Below, one piece after another: positions 1 through 4,600 of a stretch of DNA of 5,474 bases (its first letter is position 1; every line of letters begins with the position of its first letter). The translations under genes were made by a program, and so were the position numbers. Origin of the DNA: Pseudomonadota bacterium (GTDB taxonomy: Bacteria; Pseudomonadota; Alphaproteobacteria; Micropepsales; Micropepsaceae); contig JANYBR010000353.1 in NCBI GenBank assembly GCA_025360685.1, positions 1 to 5,474 on the forward strand. Direction: 5' to 3'. Under the pieces are notes generated by a model. The model did not search any database, had not been told where the DNA came from, and saw only the letters and a program-made list of their open reading frames with translations.

Positions 1-492
1 GCCGCCGACTTTGTCGAGGTCGTACCGGCCGATCACGGTCGCATTGAGACGCGGCGCATTTGGTGCAGTACGGCGCTCAATGCGTACCTCGACTTTCCCC
101 ACGTCGGTCAGGTCTTTCTGATCGAGCGTGAATCGATCAACAAAAAAACCGGCAAGCACTCTCGTGAGATCGCGCTGGGGATCACGAGTCCCTCACAGCA
201 GCAGGCCTCACCGCAACGGGTACTGGCCGTCAACCGCGGCCACTGGGCCATCGAAAGCGTTCATTACATCATCGACTGGAACTACGATGAGGATCGCAGC
301 CGCATCCGAACCGGCTTCGGCCCGGAAAACATCACCCGCCTGCGCCGCTTCGCGGTTGGCATCCTCAAGTCCTTCCAGAAACCCGCCCAGTCGATCGCCG
401 AGTTGATGCGATCTCTCTGCTTCCGTACTCGTCTCGTCTTCGACTACTTGCGGATGACGAAGAACTCAGTAACCGGCGCGCGCGGTCTTTGA
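1..492 (+). CDS. ISAs1-family (H-repeat type) transposase, C-terminal part
   Basis: Frame 1 is open from the first base to a TGA at 490-492, giving 163 residues. The start is outside the window. The protein is a DDE transposase that would cut and join the ends of its insertion sequence. What is seen: an early DHGRIETRR segment, then NRGHWAIES with the glutamate at residue 85 of the fragment, then DEDRSRIRTGFGPENITRLRR. These match the C-terminal block of ISAs1 transposases (usual form GHWxIE...EDxSRxRxxxxPENxxxLRR), and E85 is the likely third catalytic acidic residue. The family is roughly 370 residues long, so more than half, including both catalytic aspartates, lies upstream. The visible part has no frameshift or internal stop. 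The tail after LKSFQ is about 40 residues. The right end of the element should lie shortly after the stop, but I could not fix its inverted repeat because the left end is absent. Confidence 0.9.
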   Translation, partial: AADFVEVVPADHGRIETRRIWCSTALNAYLDFPHVGQVFLIERESINKKTGKHSREIALGITSPSQQQASPQRVLAVNRGHWAIESVHYIIDWNYDEDRSRIRTGFGPENITRLRRFAVGILKSFQKPAQSIAELMRSLCFRTRLVFDYLRMTKNSVTGARGL

Positions 493-505
493 GAACAAAT
501 TTACC

Positions 506-526
506 GTGGGTAGCGCCCTCACCCAC
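506..526. repeat. Small inverted repeat just after the transposase
   Basis: GTGGGT at 506-511 and ACCCAC at 521-526 form a perfect 6-bp stem with a 9-base loop, starting 14 bases after the transposase stop. There is no T-run after it, so it is not a classic intrinsic terminator. It may lie at or near the right end of the insertion sequence. Confidence 0.4.
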
Positions 527-596
527 TCGCGAGCATCGTGGTCTCCGGTCCGGCCAGTGCGTCATGCACTCGCGCCCGGGCAACGTTGCATCAATT

Positions 597-617
597 CGTT
601 GGCCCAATCGGCCAACG
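597..617. repeat. Perfect 8-bp inverted repeat with 5-base loop
   Basis: CGTTGGCC at 597-604 and GGCCAACG at 610-617 are exact reverse complements around the loop CAATC. A 10-bp perfect palindrome, GCAACGTTGC, lies just upstream at 580-589. No T-run follows, so a terminator is unlikely. It is one of a run of hairpins. Confidence 0.6.
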
Positions 618-627
618 CGCGACTCCC

Positions 628-649
628 TGCGCCAAGTCTAGTTGGTGCA
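628..649. repeat. 8-bp hairpin containing the TGCGCCAA motif
   Basis: TGCGCCAA at 628-635 pairs with TTGGTGCA at 642-649 around a 6-base loop. There is one G-T wobble when read as + strand RNA or single-stranded DNA. The same TGCGCCAA word occurs again at 663-670 and inverted at 759-766, linking this hairpin to the larger fold that follows. Confidence 0.55.
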
Positions 650-652
650 ATC

Positions 653-775
653 GTCATCCCCCTGCGCCAATCCACCTGTACCAGTAGCGTCGTTACTAGC
701 GGCGGAGCCGGTAGTGACGACGCGCCGATCCCCCGTCTCAACAAGAGGTTAGGTAGCGTTGGCGCAAGTGATGAC
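653..775. repeat. 123-base compound inverted repeat (nested stems)
   Basis: Several stems nest in the right order. GTCATC (653-658) pairs with GATGAC (770-775), and TGCGCCAA (663-670) with TTGGCGCA (759-766), both perfect. ACCT (674-677) pairs with AGGT (751-754), and ACC (680-682) with GGT (747-749). An inner hairpin joins GCGTCGTTACTA (687-698) to TAGTGACGACGC (712-723) over a 13-base loop, with one wobble pair. Such ordered nesting over 123 bases is unlikely by chance and suggests a folded RNA, a folded single-stranded DNA site, or a mobile-element end. I cannot assign it to a known family. It could be part of a group II intron, given the domain V-like sequence 164 bases downstream. Confidence 0.6.
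747..765 (+). repeat. 19-bp direct repeat, copy 1
   Basis: GGTTAGGTAGCGTTGGCGC matches the copy at 1216-1234 at 16 of 19 positions. It forms the 3' arm of the compound fold at 653-775. Its GTTAGGT (748-754) fits the integron recombination core GTTRRRY, but the complementary RYYYAAC core was not found upstream. Confidence 0.5.
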
Positions 776-782
776 CCCAAGT

Positions 783-802
783 GATGGGCTCCCTGACCCA
801 TC
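783..802. repeat. Perfect 6-bp inverted repeat
   Basis: GATGGG (783-788) and CCCATC (797-802) pair around an 8-base loop. It follows the compound fold by 7 bases and adds to the run of hairpins leading towards the intron-like tail. A smaller one, GGCAC/GTGCC, lies at 900-912. Confidence 0.45.
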
Positions 803-913
803 GTCGTCGCAGGTCGTGCAATGCGGCCCGTCTATTCATTTATTGTGGAAGGTAGAAAGGGGGGGGCCTGGTCAAGCGTCTTGCGAGGGTCCCGACTTGG
901 GCACGACGTGCCA

Positions 914-1016
914 CGGACGAAAAGGTGAAGTCGTGTCCGAGCGCCGGATGCGGGTGATCTGCACGTCCGATTCGATGAACCAGGGGCCGGGAAGCGGGGT
1001 TACGGCCCGGCTACTT
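914..1016 (+). ncRNA. Group II intron 3' tail (domain V/VI-like), probably a degenerate remnant
   Basis: The stretch 939-973 resembles group II intron domain V. It starts GAGC and ends ATTC, has a lower stem CGGA (945-948)/TCCG (966-969), a CG bulge (964-965), and an upper stem TGC (949-951)/GCA (961-963) capped by a GTGA-type loop. Known domain V is a 34-base hairpin with a catalytic AGC triad, a two-base bulge and a GNRA loop. Here there are two extra bases (GC at 943-944) and a C-A mismatch in the basal stem, so catalysis is doubtful. Downstream, GCCGGG (986-991) pairs with CCCGGC (1006-1011), followed by CTAC, which resembles domain VI and an intron 3' end. Upstream, CGGAC (914-918) pairs with GTCCG (935-939). 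No reverse transcriptase/maturase frame is present, so this is either a 5'-truncated copy or an ORF-less intron. The exact 3' boundary is uncertain. Confidence 0.6.
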
Positions 1017-1101
1017 GGGCATTGTCAGACGAAAGAGACGCCAACTGGCAAGCCAACCCTGCTGCTACCGCGCCGCGTCCCCACTCAGCCGCGAACCGTC
1101 C

Positions 1102-1194
1102 GTCGCGAATCAGCCACAACGAGTCCTACGTCGCCCTCCTCCAATTTGCTCCAAGGCGGTCGCAACGAATCGAGCCAATTTGTTGAGTCGCAAC
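1102..1194 (+). repeat. Cluster of short imperfect direct repeats
   Basis: GTCGCGAATCAGCC (1102-1115) recurs with small insertions as GTCGCAACGAATCGAGCC (1159-1176). GTCGCAAC occurs at 1159-1166 and again at 1187-1194, and CCAATTTG at 1141-1148 and 1175-1182. The copies are too short and irregular for a CRISPR array. They may be a degenerate repeat or a site with several protein-binding words. No function can be assigned. Confidence 0.4.
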
Positions 1195-1215
1195 ATACCC
1201 TGTGTCGCGTAACGG

Positions 1216-1234
1216 GGTTAGGTCGTGTTGGTGC
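1216..1234 (+). repeat. 19-bp direct repeat, copy 2
   Basis: GGTTAGGTCGTGTTGGTGC is the partner of the copy at 747-765, 469 bases apart. The three differing positions leave GGTTAGGT and GTTGG intact. Here too it overlaps an inverted repeat (1222-1249), so both copies sit at the arm of a hairpin. Confidence 0.5.
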
Positions 1235-1249
1235 TCAACATCGCACGAC
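1222..1249. repeat. Inverted repeat upstream of the RHH operon
   Basis: GTCGTG (1222-1227) pairs with CACGAC (1244-1249). Inside, TGTTG (1226-1230) can pair with CAACA (1236-1240) over GTGCT, so two alternative hairpins overlap. No T-run follows. It lies about 45 bases before the predicted -35 box and could be a regulator site or an element boundary. Confidence 0.4.
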
Positions 1250-1291
1250 AATTGCGGCCGGTATCTCCCGGGCCTGAATGCTTGACCAAAG

Positions 1292-1321
1292 TTGGCCTAC
1301 ATGTCAGCATTTGTCTATACA
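1292..1321 (+). promoter_or_regulatory. Putative sigma70-type promoter for the RHH-helicase operon
   Basis: A -35-like TTGGCC at 1292-1297 and a -10-like TATACA at 1316-1321 are separated by 18 bases. Transcription would start near 1328, leaving a leader of about 18 bases before the chosen ATG at 1346. An alternative -35, TTGACC at 1282-1287, is a better match but too far from this -10. The promoter was predicted by eye only. Confidence 0.45.
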
Positions 1322-1329
1322 AGCGACAT
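1301..1329. promoter_or_regulatory. Dyad over the -10 box, candidate operator for the RHH protein
   Basis: TTGTCTATACAA (1311-1322) is a near-palindrome covering the -10 box. It is flanked by ATGTC (1301-1305) and GACAT (1325-1329), with GC words also mirrored (1307-1308 and 1323-1324). Ribbon-helix-helix repressors bind as dimers to such dyads, often in their own promoters, and the first gene here encodes an RHH protein. A protein bound here would block RNA polymerase. Autoregulation is inferred from position and symmetry. Confidence 0.45.
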
Positions 1330-1336
1330 ACGTGCC

Positions 1337-1340
1337 GAGG
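1337..1340 (+). promoter_or_regulatory. Ribosome binding site fixing the RHH start
   Basis: GAGG lies 5 bases before the ATG at 1346. Earlier in-frame starts (TTG at 1292, ATG at 1301) lack such a site and fall inside the predicted promoter, so 1346 is preferred. Confidence 0.55.
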
Positions 1341-1345
1341 GCTGG

Positions 1346-1585
1346 ATGGCTGAGAAGAAAACCGAACTTGTGAGCTTTCGCGCGACGCCGACTTTAAGAG
1401 CGGCGCTAAAGGCTGCGGCTGAGGGCGAGAAAAGAAGCCAAGCCAACTTTCTTGAGAAATTGGTTCTCGACTATTGCGAGGAGCGCGGCATTGGGCTGCC
1501 GCCCGCTCAACCCCCGGTAACGCGAATTAAGAAACCAGCACGCCCGCCCGTTCCCTCGCCGCGCACTAGGAAAACTGGGCGTTAG
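1346..1585 (+). CDS. Small ribbon-helix-helix (CopG/Arc-like) DNA-binding protein
   Basis: 79 residues, probably a dimeric DNA-binding protein and transcriptional repressor. Residues about 6-13 (TELVSFRA) form the beta strand that RHH dimers insert into the major groove. TPTLRAALKAAAEGEKRS makes helix A, and QANFLEKLVLDYCEERG makes helix B. This strand-helix-helix layout with its alternating hydrophobic residues is typical of the CopG/Arc/MetJ fold. The last 30 or so residues are a Pro-, Arg- and Lys-rich tail (PPAQPPVTRIKKPARPP...), basic and probably disordered, which could add non-specific DNA contact. The start at 1346 has a GAGG site. The gene is 24 bases before the helicase gene and likely shares its transcript. 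In toxin-antitoxin systems RHH proteins act as antitoxins, but the large helicase partner is no known toxin, so a regulator is the simpler reading. The family is confident; the target is inferred. Confidence 0.8.
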   Translation: MAEKKTELVSFRATPTLRAALKAAAEGEKRSQANFLEKLVLDYCEERGIGLPPAQPPVTRIKKPARPPVPSPRTRKTGR

Positions 1586-1609
1586 CCTTCAACAAAGCGA
1601 CGATTCGAT

Positions 1610-4600
1610 ATGCGTGAATCAGATTCGGTGACAGAAGGCTCTACGGTCGCGGACGACCTTTTCGCGGGGAGGCTTCCTATTCAGGAGGCCCTTGCCAAGC
1701 TTCGCCTGCGGCTGCTCGACCTGACCTCGCGTAATCGGCTGCTCAACTTCAAGCACTCGCCTGGTAAGAGCCTGCAGTTTGTGCACAGCGTACCCGACAA
1801 AGCTTTTGCTAAGCTGTTAAGCAATCAAGGTGCGACGATTTCGGTGAACCCTGTACCAGAGCCGGAGCGCGAATTCTGGGTACGCACGAACGGGCGTCTA
1901 TCCCGCCCCGAGGTTAAGGAACACGCCAAGCACTGCGGCATCAGCACGTCTTACGACTTGACCCCCAATGCGAGTTGGGAGGGTGGCGCGGTCCGGTCAC
2001 TCTATTACCCGGACGAACTCGCCCGCCATTGTCGGAAGCTAGCGCGCGAAGCACGGTCAGCAATCGAGGAGACCGGCGCCAACATGCTGTTCGTGGTGGT
2101 CGGCTTCCTGGAATTTCCCGACCGCGAAGACAATGACCGAATTTTGCTGGCGCCCCTCATCTCGGTGCCGGTTGCCCTTGAAAAGACGCGCGTCGACCGT
2201 GATACCGGGCAAGAACGCTTCAACCTCAAGTACACCGGCGAGGACTTGGCCGAAAACCTGTCCCTACGGGAAAAACTGTCGCAGGAATACAGCTTCGATT
2301 TGCCAGAGTTTGACGACGAGGCCGGCCCCGAGAGCTACTTTGTCGCTCTGGAGCAGTTAATTCAGCGCAAGCCGCGATGGAAGGTCAAACGTCACATGAC
2401 CTTGGCGCTGTTGTCGTTTTCCAAGATGTTGCTGGTCCGCGACATTGACCCGGCAAAATGGCCTGTGGCCAAGGACGGCCTCTCGGCGCTCATGGACCAC
2501 AAAATCGTCCGCATGGTGTTCGAGGGCGCTCCAAACGAAGGTGGAAGGGCTTCCCCCATCGCACCCGAATACGAGATAGACGGCCACCCGCTTCAGAACA
2601 TTCCGCTGATTTATGACGCCGACAGTTCGCAACATAGTGCGCTCATCGACGTGCTGTCCGGCAAGAATCTCGTAGTGGAGGGTCCGCCGGGAACAGGCAA
2701 GTCCCAGACCATCACGAATATCATCGCGGCGGCGCTGGCCGAAGGCAAGTCCGTCCTGTTCGTTTCGGAAAAACTCGCGGCTTTGGAGGTCGTAAAGAAA
2801 CGATTGGCGCTCGCCGGGCTGGCACATTTCTGCCTTGAGCTGCACAGCAACAAGACGCAAAAGAAGCATGTACTCGAAGAACTTGAAAAGCGGCGCGACG
2901 CAAATTTTGGTGCGCCATTGTGGCTCTCGTCGAAGTTAAAAACACTCGAGGAAAAGCGGAAGCACCTGGCAGCGTACGCCGACCTCCTAAACGGAGTCCA
3001 CGGGAATGCCTGTGCGCTGACGGTGCATCAGGTCCTGTGGCGTGCCGAGCGATATCGCCAGAAGTGCGGTGATGGTTGGGAAGCAACGCAAGCGCTGTAT
3101 CTCGCAGACGCACCCTCGTCCGACGAGGCAACCTTCCGTTCTTTGGCTGACTCGCTCGGCCGTGTCGCGAATCAGTACCGCGAAATTGGGTGCTATGGCC
3201 CGGAACACCCCTACTGGGGCCTCGTCGTCGAGGAGCTATTGCCGGGCACAGACTTGCAAATAGAACGCGCCCTGCAGGAGTTCATGCCGCAATTCGAAGC
3301 CATGGCCAAGGCATTCGACGATGCCTCGGCATTTCTCGGCGGCGGTCGTTTGCGAACCAGTGCTGCGGGCGTCGCCACCTTGTTGAATGTGCTTGCTGCG
3401 GTCACTCCTGCCGACCAGCACGAAATGGCGCAGGAAATGCTACCGCGCGTATTTTCGCCTGACGACCCTGACGGCCAGCGAGCACAAGGACTCTTGCTGG
3501 GATTCCGCGAGAAGTTATTGCATGTTGCGGCACTCCGGTCACTTGTTGGCAATCGGTTGCTCGCTCCGGCAGCGATAACGGAAGCGGACTCGACACAAGC
3601 GGTGGACCTGCAAAAGACGTTGGAAGACTTGGCGCTACAGTCCAATACCGCGCAGCAGCTTCAGGTCTTGCATGCCGAGCTTGCTGCGGCCCTCGGGGCG
3701 GCGACCGCTGCCCTGCATCGCCTCGAGTCTATCGGTGCCACAACTGGACAACCGTTTCAAGGAGACGCTGAATCACTTCAAAAGGTGATGGCGGTTGTCG
3801 AAGCCGCACAGGCAGCACCGCGCGAATTGCTTGGCTACCGGCACGCTGCCCTTGACCGTCCCAGTACGATTGCAATCATCGGACGAGCCCAAGCGGAGTT
3901 CTCTCGTTTGGGCCAGGAGACGGCAACTCTCGACACGATTTTCTACCTCGATACGGTTGAAGGCGAGACTCAAATCAGTGGTGCCGTTGCTGTTTTGCGT
4001 GAAGGCAACGCTTGGTATCGCATTTTTCAGGAGAGATGGTGGAGTGCCTGCGCTACTCATCGTGCGCTCGACCGCTCAAAGGCCAAGAAACCCCCGTTAG
4101 CAAGGCTCAGCGAGCTTGAGCGATTGCAAAAGCTCTTGCGCGATACCAAACAGTGGAAGGAATCTGCCGAGTTCCGTGACGCACTTGGCCCGTTCTACAG
4201 TGATGACGAGCCTGAGTTCGACAATGCGCTCCGCTTGGCGAAATGGCATACCACTGCGAGGGCCCGATTCGTCAACGTCGGCCTGGACCCCAAGAACGTG
4301 GGTATTTTGGACAGCGATGAAGCGCGCCTCGCCAGGCTAGGCGGCCTGCACCCCGAGCTCATTTCCGCGGTAACCGCGCTTCAGCAACTGCAACACGTTC
4401 TTCAGTCGCGATTTGGTACGGCCGCTGCTATCCAGCGGGCGCTGCAAGAAGCTAGTCATGTGCAGCAGCGCATTGAAATTGCACAAGCAATCGACCAAAG
4501 CCTCACCGCTGCGGTTCAGCATTTATCCAGGTGGGCGCCCGCTTCGGTCACGGCGCTCGAAGTTGTGTGCGCAGTGCAAGCGCGAGCAGCGCTTCCGGAG

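Larger units (their letters stand above)
493..1345. other. Non-coding, hairpin-rich region between transposase and RHH gene
   Basis: About 850 bases without a convincing protein gene. Open frames exist on both strands (for example 759-1277 on +), but their translations are low in hydrophobic core, rich in Ser, Pro, Arg and Thr, match no family I know, and lack good ribosome binding sites. What the region does hold is structure: at least six inverted repeats between 506 and 939, a group II intron-like tail at about 914-1016, two copies of a 19-bp repeat, and a short direct-repeat cluster. The likely history is layered mobile-element debris plus the regulatory region of the downstream operon. 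The start should also contain the right end of the ISAs1 element. Confidence 0.6.

Noticed and set aside
128..406. 92-codon frame on the + strand inside the transposase
   Set aside because: It is a shifted frame over the transposase codons, which show clear family motifs in frame 1.
506..526. Intrinsic terminator after the transposase
   Set aside because: The stem is short and no T-run follows.
610..754. Integron attC site ending in GTTAGGT
   Set aside because: The GTTRRRY core is present and the region folds, but no RYYYAAC partner was found. Similarity to the second copy continues past the core, where neighbouring cassettes should differ. No integrase is in view.
1102..1194. CRISPR array
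   Set aside because: The repeated words are only 8-14 bases, with irregular spacing and internal insertions, and there are no cas genes.
759..1277. 172-codon open frame on the + strand
   Set aside because: It starts within the compound hairpin, runs through the intron-like tail, has no good ribosome binding site, and its Ser/Pro/Arg/Thr-rich product matches no fold I know. The frame is most likely open by chance across non-coding structured DNA.
1292..1345. Upstream start (TTG 1292 or ATG 1301) adding up to 18 residues to the RHH protein
   Set aside because: The extra residues do not belong to the RHH fold, they overlap the predicted promoter, and the ATG at 1346 has a well-spaced GAGG.
2357..2869. 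170-codon minus-strand frame, with other minus-strand frames between 2005 and 5472
   Set aside because: All lie opposite the helicase reading frame, whose conserved motifs are continuous there. They are antisense shadows of GC-rich codons.
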